Source of the DNA: Bacteroidales bacterium
GTDB taxonomy: Bacteria; Bacteroidota; Bacteroidia; Bacteroidales; Bacteroidaceae
Direction of reading: 5' to 3'
DNA length: 64,000 nt
Assembly (NCBI GenBank): GCA_015060865.1
Contig: SUXS01000010.1
Coordinates: forward strand, 62,001 to 126,000
Part shown: in pieces, positions 42,116 to 51,295 of the stretch
Position numbering within the stretch: position 1 is the stretch's first letter
Layout of the letters: every line of letters starts with the position of its first letter
Translations under genes and position numbers: made by a program
Notes under the pieces: model-generated
What the model saw: only the letters and a program-made list of their open reading frames with translations
The model's database searches: none
Told to the model about the DNA's origin: nothing

Positions 42116-42718
42116 ATGAAACGTACAATAAGACTCTCCATCGTCGTTCTATATATCGCTATAGCTAGTTACGGCTGCTACAGCTCATGGGCATATGGCA
42201 CCCGCTTCTTTCTTTACTTTACCAATTTAGGCAATCTTTACTGCCTTGGGATGATGCTGAACGAGCTGATACGGCTCATACGCCGGAAGCCTATTTCCAT
42301 TCCTTTGATGCAATGGGAGTTTGGAGGCCTCATTTCCATTCTTGTGATAGGTGTCGTATTTAACATATTATTGGGAGATCCCACCTCGGCTGCCTATTGG
42401 AACAATTTCCCCAGCGTATGCCTGCACCTTCTCACTCCCGTTCTATATAGCATCTATTTCTTTGCCACACGCCCTGTACGCAAAGTCACAGCAGGCGGTA
42501 TCCAATGCAGCATACTTCTCCCCTACCTATACATTGCTCTCATCTATATTCGCCATCTCATCACAGAAGACTCATGGTTCCCCTACTTTTTCCTTGACAT
42601 CAACCGTATTGGTTGGGGAGGTGCGATAGGTTGGATTATAGCTCTCACCATTTCCTTCATACTTATTGGGGTTATTTTTATATATATTGACAAAAAGCGG
42701 AACAGGCGAGGCAAATAA
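42116..42718 (+). CDS. Pr6Pr-type six-helix membrane protein
   Basis: 200 residues with six predicted membrane helices. The stretch RFFLYFTNLGNLYCLGMMLNEL fits the FTYFTxLSNL signature of Pr6Pr-family membrane proteins as I recall it; their function is unknown. The C-terminus is basic (KKRNRRGK). The gene is flanked by divergent purH and convergent mdh, with a strong shared hairpin after it. The start is at the ATG just downstream of the promoter; no other in-frame ATG occurs before the second helix. Confidence 0.75.
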   Translation: MKRTIRLSIVVLYIAIASYGCYSSWAYGTRFFLYFTNLGNLYCLGMMLNELIRLIRRKPISIPLMQWEFGGLISILVIGVVFNILLGDPTSAAYWNNFPSVCLHLLTPVLYSIYFFATRPVRKVTAGGIQCSILLPYLYIALIYIRHLITEDSWFPYFFLDINRIGWGGAIGWIIALTISFILIGVIFIYIDKKRNRRGK

Positions 42719-42724
42719 CACTAA

Positions 42725-42761
42725 TGTAAGGGGGGGGGGCAAATTTGCCCCCCCCTTTACA
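42725..42761. terminator. Bidirectional hairpin with G10/C8 runs
   Basis: TGTAAGGGGGGGGGG-CAAATTTG-CCCCCCCCTTTACA pairs almost perfectly between two convergent genes. The homopolymer runs make the length uncertain and prone to slippage. Confidence 0.8.
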
Positions 42762-42780
42762 ATTAGTGCCGCAAGTAACA

Positions 42781-43770
42781 TTAAACCAAATTAGGGTTGA
42801 TAGTACCCCACTCGCTTACAGGGGGGATGATACCAAGCTCAATAATCTCATCACGCATCACCTGAAGGTGAGCGTATGAAGCGTCAAGAGCTGCAAGCTC
42901 CTCGGCTGTACCTGTTACCTCACCGAAGTGTACGCCAGTAGCGTCCATCACGGTAGGCATAGCCATCAGTACGTTCTGGTACTTCTCGTTGTTCACGTAG
43001 CAACCTGCAGGCCATGTAAACTCAGCGCCACCCATAGCAGCCTCGATCATCTTTACAGCCTGATAAGCGGGGCTCTGGAATGAAGAACGGCCACGGAGCT
43101 TGATGATGCGTGAACCACCCTGGATGGTATTGTGCTTGATCTCGGCCCACTTCTCCTCAGAGATTTCATACTCGGCGAGAGGCTTGCCATCAACGGTAAT
43201 CTTTGAAGCGAACACTGCCATTGCCTCACCGTGGCCACCATAGGTGCGAGCGTTCTCAACCTTGTACTGAGGTACACCTACTGCCTCGGCGATAGCCTCC
43301 TGCAGACGGGTAGAGTCGAGCGCTGCGAGTGAAGTGAGCTGGTTGGGCTTCAAGCCTGAGCGGATGAGTGCTGTGAGAGCAGTCACATCGGCGGGGTTGA
43401 AGATTACCACTACGTGCTTTACATCGGGGCAATACTTCTTGATATTGTCACCAAACTCAGCAGCAATCTGGCAGTTGCCCTTCAGCAAATCCTCACGGGT
43501 CATACCCTCCTTACGGGGAGCACCACCAGAAGAGATGATGTATTTAGCATTGGTGAATGCCTCTTCGGGGTCGGTTGTCCAAGTGATGTTTGCACCCTCA
43601 AAAGCGCAATGTGCCATCTCCTCAGCTACACCGTGTACACCAGGGCCATAGATGTCGTAAAGACAGATGTTGGGAGTAAGGTTCAACATCAAGGCTGTCT
43701 GAGCCATGTTAGAGCCGATCATACCACCGGCACCTACAATCACGAGTTTCTCGTCAGTCAAGAATTTCAT
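42781..43770 (-). CDS. mdh: Malate dehydrogenase (NAD-dependent)
   Basis: Oxidises malate to oxaloacetate, or the reverse in the fumarate/succinate branch. Rossmann motif VIVGAGGMIGSNMA at the N-terminus, substrate loop GGAPRKEGMTREDLLKGN, VVIFNPADV, SLAALDSTRLQEAIAEAVGV and active-site His in ARTYGGHGEAMAVF. 329 residues. Its own promoter and a shared terminator make it monocistronic. Together with the mutase at the window start it fits the succinate/propionate pathway of Bacteroidales. Confidence 0.93.
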   Translation of the reverse strand: MKFLTDEKLVIVGAGGMIGSNMAQTALMLNLTPNICLYDIYGPGVHGVAEEMAHCAFEGANITWTTDPEEAFTNAKYIISSGGAPRKEGMTREDLLKGNCQIAAEFGDNIKKYCPDVKHVVVIFNPADVTALTALIRSGLKPNQLTSLAALDSTRLQEAIAEAVGVPQYKVENARTYGGHGEAMAVFASKITVDGKPLAEYEISEEKWAEIKHNTIQGGSRIIKLRGRSSFQSPAYQAVKMIEAAMGGAEFTWPAGCYVNNEKYQNVLMAMPTVMDATGVHFGEVTGTAEELAALDASYAHLQVMRDEIIELGIIPPVSEWGTINPNLV

Positions 43771-43827
43771 AATCTTTTCTTATTTATTGAGTTAAACAAA
43801 TGTTATCAAAATCCAATATTCAAAGCA

Positions 43828-43858
43828 CAAAGGTAACAATAAAAGAGAAATCTTGCAA
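43828..43858 (-). promoter_or_regulatory. Promoter of mdh
   Basis: Minus strand: TTG (43856-43858), 20-bp spacer, TACCTTTG (43828-43835); leader of about 50 nt. Confidence 0.8.
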
Positions 43859-43890
43859 GTAAGAACAATTTACCAGACAAACTTATGCCA

Positions 43891-45723
43891 TTAAAGGCTC
43901 TGCATATCATTCAACCGTTTGTAATAACCTCCCTTTGCAAGCAACGATTCGTGTGTGCCACGCTCCACGATCTCGCCCTCGTACATCACACATATCTCAT
44001 CCGCATTCTTGATAGTAGAAAGGCGATGGGCAATCGCAATTGTCGTGCGCGACTTCATCAAGCGCTCTAATGCCTCTTGCACCAAGCGCTCAGACTCGGT
44101 ATCTAACGCCGAAGTTGCCTCATCCAGAATAAGAATTGGCGGATTCTTCAATATAGCACGAGCAATACTGATTCGCTGACGTTGACCACCGGAAAGACGA
44201 CATCCGCGGTCACCTACCATCGTGTCATACCCATTCTCGCTCTCCATAATAAAGTCATGGGCATTAGCTATTTTAGCAGCCTCTATAACCTGTTCCATTG
44301 TGGCATTATCCACACCAAAGGTGATATTGTTATAGAAGGTGTCATTAAAGAGTATTGCCTCTTGATTTACATTCCCGATAAGGGCACGCAAATCCTTAAT
44401 AGGAACCTCACGTATATCTTTGCCGTCGATGGTGATGACACCCCCAACGACATCGTGGAAACGGGGCACAAGGTCTACAAGTGTAGATTTACCCGACCCA
44501 GACTGTCCCACAAGCGCAATAGTCTTGCCCTTCTTTACGGAAAGACTAACCCCACGCAAAACGGGAGCCCCTTCCACATAGTGAAAGTCTACATTCTTAA
44601 ACTCAATGCCCTGCTCAAATGTAGACAACGGACTCGGCACAGCCGGTTCCTTGATAGGATTTTCCGCTGAGAGAATCTTGTTCACACGTTCCCAGCATCC
44701 CATACCCACGGGTACATTATAATAGGCCTTGGACAAGTCCTTAAAGGGATTAAGTATATTGTAGAGCAATACTAAATAGTAAATGAAAGAACTGGCATCT
44801 ATCGAAGAGTTGTCGCCCAAGATAAAATAGCCACCGCCCCACAATACGACAACGATAATGCACGTACCCATAAACTCACTCACTGGATGTGCACTGGATT
44901 TGCGAATATTCATCTTTATCACAGCCTTGCGATAAGTATTATTGGCATCGGCAAAGCGTTTCTTCATTTTGTCCTCAGCAACGAATGCCTTGATGACACG
45001 CAGCCCCCCTAAAGTCTCATCCAACTGAGCAATCAACATGCCCCAGAAATTCTGGACATCCTTGGATCCCCGCTTCAAGTTGCGGCTGATGGCTCCCATT
45101 ACCCAAGCCAACAAAGGCATTACAAGGAACACGAATAAGGTGAGTTCCCAACTGATAGCAAAAAGCGCAAAGAGTGTAATGATGATAGCTATAGGATTCT
45201 TTATGAGCATTTCGAGTGAGTTGGTCATTGCAGTCTCCAATCCTCCGACGTCGGAACTCATACGGGCGATAATGTCCCCTTTACGTTCTTCGGAGAAGAA
45301 GCCTAATGGCAATTTCATCACCTTATTGTAAACCTGCACGCGAATATCTCTTACGACACCAGTGCGCAAAGGCACAAGTGCTGCCGCAGAGCCAAAATAA
45401 CATGCCGTTTTCAACAATGTCATCACAGCAAGTATCACACCAGACATGACCAACACCCACAAGGGACCTTTGGTATCAATGAAAGTTGCCATGTAGTAAT
45501 AGAAGTTGTTCTTGATCACATCCAACATGTTTCCGTCTGCCCATGTCATAAAGGTGTAGGTAGATTCTGTCACTTTAAAAAGAATCTGCAGGATAGGTAT
45601 CAGTAGAGCAAACGAAAAAACATTGAGTATCTGAGCCAGGACATTGAGAGACAAGTTAACTGCCAGATATTTCTTATATGGCGACATGAAACGCTTGATT
45701 AACGACAGAAAATCTTTTAGCAT
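43891..45723 (-). CDS. MsbA-like ABC exporter (fused permease/ATPase)
   Basis: Half-transporter: six-helix membrane domain (residues ~15-330) and ATPase domain (about 365-605) with Walker A GQSGSGKST, signature LSGGQRQRISIARAI, Walker B ILILDEATSALD and the switch His in IAIAHRLS. 610 residues. The likely role is lipid A-core or lipid flipping, or export of a lipid-linked glycan given the polymer locus next door; the sequence alone does not decide. A TACCTTTG box lies at 45759-45766 on the minus strand. Confidence 0.9.
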   Translation of the reverse strand: MLKDFLSLIKRFMSPYKKYLAVNLSLNVLAQILNVFSFALLIPILQILFKVTESTYTFMTWADGNMLDVIKNNFYYYMATFIDTKGPLWVLVMSGVILAVMTLLKTACYFGSAAALVPLRTGVVRDIRVQVYNKVMKLPLGFFSEERKGDIIARMSSDVGGLETAMTNSLEMLIKNPIAIIITLFALFAISWELTLFVFLVMPLLAWVMGAISRNLKRGSKDVQNFWGMLIAQLDETLGGLRVIKAFVAEDKMKKRFADANNTYRKAVIKMNIRKSSAHPVSEFMGTCIIVVVLWGGGYFILGDNSSIDASSFIYYLVLLYNILNPFKDLSKAYYNVPVGMGCWERVNKILSAENPIKEPAVPSPLSTFEQGIEFKNVDFHYVEGAPVLRGVSLSVKKGKTIALVGQSGSGKSTLVDLVPRFHDVVGGVITIDGKDIREVPIKDLRALIGNVNQEAILFNDTFYNNITFGVDNATMEQVIEAAKIANAHDFIMESENGYDTMVGDRGCRLSGGQRQRISIARAILKNPPILILDEATSALDTESERLVQEALERLMKSRTTIAIAHRLSTIKNADEICVMYEGEIVERGTHESLLAKGGYYKRLNDMQSL

Positions 45724-45856
45724 ATGTGAATAATCGTGTTATTTGATTGTATTCAGGACAAAGGTACTGCTTTTTTGATTAAATTAATGCCTTTCTTTTT
45801 ATTTTTTTATATCTTTGCCGATGAAAGATTTTGCGGACTAAATAGAGTGTTATACA

Positions 45857-46783
45857 ATGGCTAAAGTTAGCGTTATTGTCCCTGTACATAATACAGCGAA
45901 GTATTTGGAAAAATGCGTTGAGTCTATAATAGCTCAGACATTGAACGATATAGAGATTATTCTTGTTGAAAATGCATCAACAGACAACTCGTTAGAACTT
46001 TGCCATCAAATAGCACAAGCAGACAATCGCATCAAAGTCCTTCACATTGACAAAGCCGACCTATCCACGGCACGTAATGAAGGCATCAAGATTGCAACAG
46101 GTGAATACATCGGGCTTGTTGATAGCGACGACACGATAGAGCCCAATATGTATGAGGATATGTATACCTTAGCCATCCAACACGATTTGGGGCTGGTGAA
46201 TTGCAATTGCCGTTCCACCTATGACGACAGACCTCCCAAATATAACTTCTCACAAGATGGCTCCATACGCATATTATCCGCAGAAGAGATGACCACCCTC
46301 AATTTCCTAGGCGAGATTCCCCGTAATGCATGTGTCAACCTATACCACAAAAGGCTATTCGAGCAGATGCTGTTCCCCGAAAATGTTTACCATGAAGACA
46401 GAGCATCCACATTCCTATTCATGTCCAAATGCAGAAGGGGGGCAATAATCAACAAGTCCTATTACAACTATTACCAACGGACAGGAAGCATCATTCACAC
46501 CAAAAGCTACATTCACTACAGAGACTTTGCCCTAGCCTGCTGCAAATCATTGGAATACATATACAACTGCGATTCCTATGTCCCAGAGCAGAAAGCCATC
46601 GTCGCCAAATACATCGCCGACACCTTCTTGAGAAAACTAAGACATGTCATTGCCTTAGGCAAGAAAAGCGATAAAGAAGAAGTGTTGCAACTATGCAATA
46701 AGGTCAGCCTAATACCTTATGGGACTAAACTATCCTTAAAGCCTCGGCTAATAAAGTTTTATGTAGAAAAGTTTGTCCTTTGA
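45857..46783 (+). CDS. Family 2 glycosyltransferase
   Basis: GT-A fold enzyme, cytoplasmic face. Start VSVIVPVHNTAKYLEKCVESI, then IEIILVENASTDNSLELC, and the nucleotide-sugar/metal motif GLVDSDDTIEP (DxD). The C-terminal ~100 residues are a helical acceptor region. 308 residues. First gene of the polymer locus; a TATCTTTG -7 box lies at 45810-45817. Donor and acceptor sugars cannot be read from the sequence. Confidence 0.9.
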   Translation: MAKVSVIVPVHNTAKYLEKCVESIIAQTLNDIEIILVENASTDNSLELCHQIAQADNRIKVLHIDKADLSTARNEGIKIATGEYIGLVDSDDTIEPNMYEDMYTLAIQHDLGLVNCNCRSTYDDRPPKYNFSQDGSIRILSAEEMTTLNFLGEIPRNACVNLYHKRLFEQMLFPENVYHEDRASTFLFMSKCRRGAIINKSYYNYYQRTGSIIHTKSYIHYRDFALACCKSLEYIYNCDSYVPEQKAIVAKYIADTFLRKLRHVIALGKKSDKEEVLQLCNKVSLIPYGTKLSLKPRLIKFYVEKFVL

Positions 46784-46794
46784 AGGCTTTCCGG

Positions 46795-48000
46795 TTATCG
46801 GATAGCATGAAGCTTCATCCATTCCGTCAATGCCTGACAAGCTGTACCATTCTCTATCAGTCCTACTTGCTCTGTAAAGAATTTTTGCAGTCCCCGTTCA
46901 TAGCTGTCATTATCAAAAGACTCTATGAGATCAATGAGTTCTTGTTCCGTACGGGCCAGCGGGTAGGGAAGTTCTCTGAAATCAAAATAATACCCTCGAT
47001 CATAAGCTTCTACATCCGTAGCATAAAGAAGACACGGTCGTTTCAATATAGTATAATCGAACATAGAACTTGAATAATCGGTTATGAGCATATCGCTTAT
47101 ACAAAGCAGTTCCTGCATATCATGATACCTAGTAACATCAATCATAGAAGGATCATTCATCAATGTAGACACATCTACCTTGTTGATTAGATTAGGATGC
47201 AGACGGATAAGCAGCGTCACCTCTTCTCCACCAAAGTAGCTCCGCAGATAGGGGATTACTCTATTCCAATTTATACGGTAGGCGTCTGTGGCATATCCAC
47301 GACGAAAAGTTGGAGCATAAAGCACTATACGATTGGTCAGAGCTATATTATACTCTCTGCATACACGTTCATGGATTTGTTGATGCAAAGCGGTTTGAAA
47401 GAATATATCATTGCGTGGAGTACCTTTTTCCAGCACCTCTCCACTGTACCAAAACTTATTCTTCAATAAGTCGGTCTGCATACGGCAGCCAGATATCATC
47501 AAATCACAATTCTTAGAATCAAGCTTAGCCTTCTTCACATAGCTGTAACTTAACTGCCCTTCCGCATCAGCCTCAATTTTTTTCAAGGCCACACCTCCAT
47601 GCCATAGCATCATATACTTTTGTCCAGGGCGCTTATTCCAGAAGATTTTCCATGAGTCGGTACGCACATTGGTTACTAAATACTCCGCAGTATTCATAAG
47701 AATAAAATATTTCCAAGTACGTCGGCGCACATATTTCACACGCTTATCAATGGAAGACACATCCAAACGATGCCGAAACACCCAATACACTTCAAAATCC
47801 AAATCATTATCAAGAATATATTCCGTCAGATAACGTGGATTGCAACTATACTGTTTAAAATCATAAGACCAACAAACAACCCTACCTTTTTTAATGGGTA
47901 ACACACAACGGAAGCACAGAGAAAACAAATTCCCAAAGACTTTTTTTACTCGGTTTACCCCCCATCCTAAGGCAGACTTATTGATTTTTATTCCAAACAT
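46795..48000 (-). CDS. CDP-glycerol glycerophosphotransferase-family protein (TagB/TagF-like)
   Basis: Transfers glycerol-phosphate (or a related polyol-phosphate) from a CDP donor onto a growing glycan, as in teichoic-acid synthesis. Family motifs: MLWHGGVALKKI (base His), VLEKGTPRNDIFF, LYAPTFRRGYATDAY, RLHPNL and ITDYSSSMFDYTILKRPCLLY. 401 residues; the N-terminal ~100 residues are an amphipathic, basic membrane-associating region. Convergent with the first GT2 gene and divergent from licD. The neighbouring TagD-like domain could supply CDP-glycerol. Confidence 0.88.
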   Translation of the reverse strand: MFGIKINKSALGWGVNRVKKVFGNLFSLCFRCVLPIKKGRVVCWSYDFKQYSCNPRYLTEYILDNDLDFEVYWVFRHRLDVSSIDKRVKYVRRRTWKYFILMNTAEYLVTNVRTDSWKIFWNKRPGQKYMMLWHGGVALKKIEADAEGQLSYSYVKKAKLDSKNCDLMISGCRMQTDLLKNKFWYSGEVLEKGTPRNDIFFQTALHQQIHERVCREYNIALTNRIVLYAPTFRRGYATDAYRINWNRVIPYLRSYFGGEEVTLLIRLHPNLINKVDVSTLMNDPSMIDVTRYHDMQELLCISDMLITDYSSSMFDYTILKRPCLLYATDVEAYDRGYYFDFRELPYPLARTEQELIDLIESFDNDSYERGLQKFFTEQVGLIENGTACQALTEWMKLHAIR

Positions 48001-48027
48001 AAACTAACTATTTACAAAGGTGGTATA

Positions 48028-48075
48028 CAAAGGTAGGCATTTCTTTCAGTAAATTAAAAAAAAAACCTAATTTTG
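48028..48075. promoter_or_regulatory. Divergent promoters between the CDP-glycerol transferase gene and licD
   Basis: Minus strand: TACCTTTG (48028-48035), about 30 bp before the start at 48000. Plus strand: TAATTTTG (48068-48075), 20 bp before the licD ATG. The -33 elements are poor for both. Confidence 0.6.
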
Positions 48076-48095
48076 CATCATATAACACTAAATCT

Positions 48096-48950
48096 ATGGA
48101 CTGTAATAACCAAAAAGCATCTCCCATCTTAGCATTGAAGGAACGCTACAGCCCTGAAGGGTCCAAATTACGACGTGACCAAAAAGAGCTTCTTCGGATG
48201 CTGTTGATAGTTGGGGATATATGTGATCAACATAAAATTCAATGGTGGTTGGCGGCTGGCACGCTTTTAGGTGCCGCCCGTCACAAGGGGTTTATACCTT
48301 GGGATGATGATATTGACATCTTTGTACTTCGCAAAGACTACAGAAAGCTGGAAAAAATATTATGCAACCTCCAAAGCGATGAGTTTGTATATCATTGTAT
48401 GCATACAGATGTTGATTATATCAATTGCTTTGGCAAATTCCGTAAGAAAGAGGGCTGTATTCAGTCTAAAAGTAAACGATACAATTATTATAAGTGGAAA
48501 GGTATCGGATTGGACATCTTTGCCGTAGAAAGAACCAATTATTTTGCGGCTCGGCTATCTTCTGTCATCTACAAGAATCTTCAGCACCTAAGCATTTACA
48601 TCTCTCAAGACTGGCTCCGGAAACCTCTCATCAGGATTATAGAAGTCTTATGCTTGGGTCTTATCAATCCAATTCTGCGGCTTATCGGACTTATAAATCC
48701 CAAGGGAGAGTATCACTATATGCTGGGTATGGGATGGCCCAAACCCGTCTTTTTCAAAAAAGACATTTTTCCTCTAACTACTGCAGAATTTGAGGGGATA
48801 CAACTTCCTGTTCCTAAAGATACGGACGCATTCCTTCAAGGAGAATACGGGGATTGGAAGCAACTGCCCTCCGAGGAGTCTATCAAGAAAAGTATTCACT
48901 GCCAAGAGTATCGTGATGAGATATTCGGAGAGGAGGAACAGCTGCAATGA
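48096..48950 (+). CDS. LicD-family phosphotransferase
   Basis: LicD proteins add phosphocholine or other phospho-groups to surface glycans, using a nucleotidyltransferase fold. Clear signature: WWLAAGTLLGAARHKGFIPWDDDIDIFV with the metal-binding DDD, followed by a GIGLDIFAVER segment. 284 residues; a basic membrane-proximal region at ~165-210. The stop overlaps the next ATG (ATGA), coupling it to the TagD-type fusion, which may activate the group that LicD transfers. Confidence 0.9.
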   Translation: MDCNNQKASPILALKERYSPEGSKLRRDQKELLRMLLIVGDICDQHKIQWWLAAGTLLGAARHKGFIPWDDDIDIFVLRKDYRKLEKILCNLQSDEFVYHCMHTDVDYINCFGKFRKKEGCIQSKSKRYNYYKWKGIGLDIFAVERTNYFAARLSSVIYKNLQHLSIYISQDWLRKPLIRIIEVLCLGLINPILRLIGLINPKGEYHYMLGMGWPKPVFFKKDIFPLTTAEFEGIQLPVPKDTDAFLQGEYGDWKQLPSEESIKKSIHCQEYRDEIFGEEEQLQ

Positions 48951-50299
48951 AGAAAGTTATTACATACGGCACATACGATCTCTTGCATGAGGGTCACATC
49001 AATCTTCTGCGGCGTGCCAAGGCATTGGGTGATTACTTGATTGTAGGAGTCACAAATGACAGTTTCGATCGCGAACGCGGAAAGCTCAATGTTAGAGACA
49101 ATGTACTCGATAGAGTAGAAGCGATAAAAGCTACAGGCTTAGCCGATCAAATCATCATAGAAGACTACATAGGGCAGAAGATTGACGACATACAGAAATA
49201 CAATGTTGATATTTTTGCCATCGGCTCGGATTGGGTAGGGAAGTTTGACTACCTCAACGAGTTCTGCCAAGTAGTATATTTGCCTCGAACTGAAGGAGTA
49301 TCCTCCACAATGCTCCGCGCCCAAACCAGTCCCTTAATCAAGGTCGGAGTTGTCGGATGCGGACGTATCGCCCGGAAATTCGTTTCCGAAGCGGCCGAGG
49401 TGGACACTGTAGCCATAAAAACCGTATACGACATCGACAGTAAGGCTGCATCACGGGTAGCCCAAGAATATAGTATTAAGGAGATCTCCTCCTCCTTTGA
49501 GGAACTGGTAGATTCTTCCGACGCTATCTACATAGCCACTCCCCATCTGTGCCATTATGCACAGGCCAAATACGCATTGCAGCATGGGTGCCATGTCTTG
49601 TGTGAAACACCTCTTGTGCTTGAGGCCAAACAGGCACAAGAGCTCTATGCCTTGGCAGAAGAGCGTTCTCTAGTCCTCCTTGAAGCTAACAAGACGGCAT
49701 ATTGTCCTGCATTCAACCACCTAATCACATTAGTGAAAAGCGGTCTCATTGGCGATGTGGTAAGTATCGACGCTTCTGAATCCAAACTTTGGGGAAAAGA
49801 GAACCTGCAACGCGAACTCGACCCCCAACTGGCTGGAGGCTCAATGTATGAGATGGGGTCCTATCCTCTGCTTCCTATCATCAAATTATTGGGTACTAAT
49901 TACAGAAATATAAACATCTATAGCCGTCCTAACGATTGCGGAGTAGACGTATACACGCGTGGCATCATGCTCTATGAAAAAGCCATATGCTCGTTCCAAC
50001 TGGGATTAGGGGTAAAAACTGAAGGTAACCTGGTTATTTCTGGCACAAAAGGATATGTATATGTACCTTCCCCATGGTGGAAAACAGACTACTTTGAGAT
50101 ACGATACGAAGACCAGAACAAGAATAAAAAATATTTCTACAAGTGGGATGAGCCTGGCTTACGCTATGAAATTCAAGAATTTGTTTCATGCATCGTCAAT
50201 CATCGCTATCACTCTGCACGCCTAAAGCCACAAGAGAGTATTTGCATGGCAGGAATCATGCAGCAATTTCACGAACGGAAAAATTTTAAAGAAATATAA
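48947..50299 (+). CDS. Fusion of TagD-like cytidylyltransferase and Gfo/Idh/MocA oxidoreductase
   Basis: Residues 1-~128 are a glycerol-3-phosphate cytidylyltransferase-like domain: TYGTYDLLHEGHINLLRRAK (HxGH), IGSDWVGKFD and TEGVSST (the RxxxxSST motif). Residues ~131-450 are an NAD(P)-dependent oxidoreductase: VGVVGCGRIARKF (Rossmann), ATPHLCHYAQAKYALQHGCHVLCETP (the usual EKP is ETP, so the catalytic Lys is Thr). The fusion may make CDP-glycerol or a CDP-polyol after reduction or oxidation of a precursor. The missing Lys leaves the oxidoreductase activity in doubt. Tightly coupled to licD; 12-bp gap to the next GT2. Confidence 0.88.
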   Translation: MKKVITYGTYDLLHEGHINLLRRAKALGDYLIVGVTNDSFDRERGKLNVRDNVLDRVEAIKATGLADQIIIEDYIGQKIDDIQKYNVDIFAIGSDWVGKFDYLNEFCQVVYLPRTEGVSSTMLRAQTSPLIKVGVVGCGRIARKFVSEAAEVDTVAIKTVYDIDSKAASRVAQEYSIKEISSSFEELVDSSDAIYIATPHLCHYAQAKYALQHGCHVLCETPLVLEAKQAQELYALAEERSLVLLEANKTAYCPAFNHLITLVKSGLIGDVVSIDASESKLWGKENLQRELDPQLAGGSMYEMGSYPLLPIIKLLGTNYRNINIYSRPNDCGVDVYTRGIMLYEKAICSFQLGLGVKTEGNLVISGTKGYVYVPSPWWKTDYFEIRYEDQNKNKKYFYKWDEPGLRYEIQEFVSCIVNHRYHSARLKPQESICMAGIMQQFHERKNFKEI

Positions 50300-50311
50300 G
50301 GGAAAAAGCTT

Positions 50312-51259
50312 ATGGATTCCGCCAATCACCCCGTTACCATTTCATTGATAGCCCCCATATATGGAGTAGAAAAGTTCATTGCTGAATTTGCCGATTCGGT
50401 ACTTGGACAATCATATCCGCACATACAATACATTTTTGTCAACGATGGCACCAAAGATGCTTCTATGGAGGTTCTCGATAAGGTTATCCGTGAAAGATAC
50501 AACCATCGGAGACATCAGATTGTCGTTGTAAACAAGAAGAATGGAGGACTCCCGGCAGCCAGGCATACGGGGCTTTCACATGTCACTGGAGATTATGTCT
50601 ACCATGTAGATCCTGACGATTGGCTTTCAGACGATGCTATAGCCATGCTGGCCGCAAAGATAGAGGAGACCGGAAGCGATATCATCTACTTCAACTACGT
50701 AAAGGAATACGCCAACCATTCAAGCATTAAGCGAGAGAGACTATACGATACATCCTCCAAAGAGAGATATATCCGCAATATGTATAACCACAAAGCATAT
50801 GGGACCCTTTGTAACAAATGCGTAAAAGCATCTCTTTATACTGATCACAGGCTCTACATCCCGCAATATGGCTATGCCGAGGACTGCTGCCTGAGCATGC
50901 AATTGATTGGTTATGCCTCAAGCATAAGTTTTCTTGACGAAGTGTTATACCACTACCGTAAAGACAATCCCCATGCAATGACAGGCCAAGGATTGAAAAA
51001 GCGTAAAAGAGAATATGCAGAAAACTTCCTCAACCTATACGAGACCTATAGAGACACCCCCAGGGACGAGAATCCCATAGCTTGTGTATTTGACGATATC
51101 CTCATACAGGCTGGTTGGTATTCCATTCTCTTTCGCTTCGGCTTATTCGGCAAACGCCCCTATCTTGCCAAACAGATACGTAAGGCCCAAATAAAGAAAT
51201 CGTCCAATGTATGGATTATGAGCCAACTGATAACGAAGCTATACGCCCTTTTCAGATAA
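50312..51259 (+). CDS. Family 2 glycosyltransferase
   Basis: Starts ISLIAPIYGVEKFIAEFADSVL, then YIFVNDGTKDASMEVLDKV and YHVDPDDWLSDDAI (DxDD). 315 residues. Third gene of the licD - fusion - GT2 unit, 12 bp after its neighbour. Its sequence is distinct from the GT2 at 45857 (not a tandem duplicate). Substrates unknown. Confidence 0.9.
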   Translation: MDSANHPVTISLIAPIYGVEKFIAEFADSVLGQSYPHIQYIFVNDGTKDASMEVLDKVIRERYNHRRHQIVVVNKKNGGLPAARHTGLSHVTGDYVYHVDPDDWLSDDAIAMLAAKIEETGSDIIYFNYVKEYANHSSIKRERLYDTSSKERYIRNMYNHKAYGTLCNKCVKASLYTDHRLYIPQYGYAEDCCLSMQLIGYASSISFLDEVLYHYRKDNPHAMTGQGLKKRKREYAENFLNLYETYRDTPRDENPIACVFDDILIQAGWYSILFRFGLFGKRPYLAKQIRKAQIKKSSNVWIMSQLITKLYALFR

Positions 51260-51295
51260 CATTGAAGGAGCGCCTCAGCGCTCCATTCATCATTC

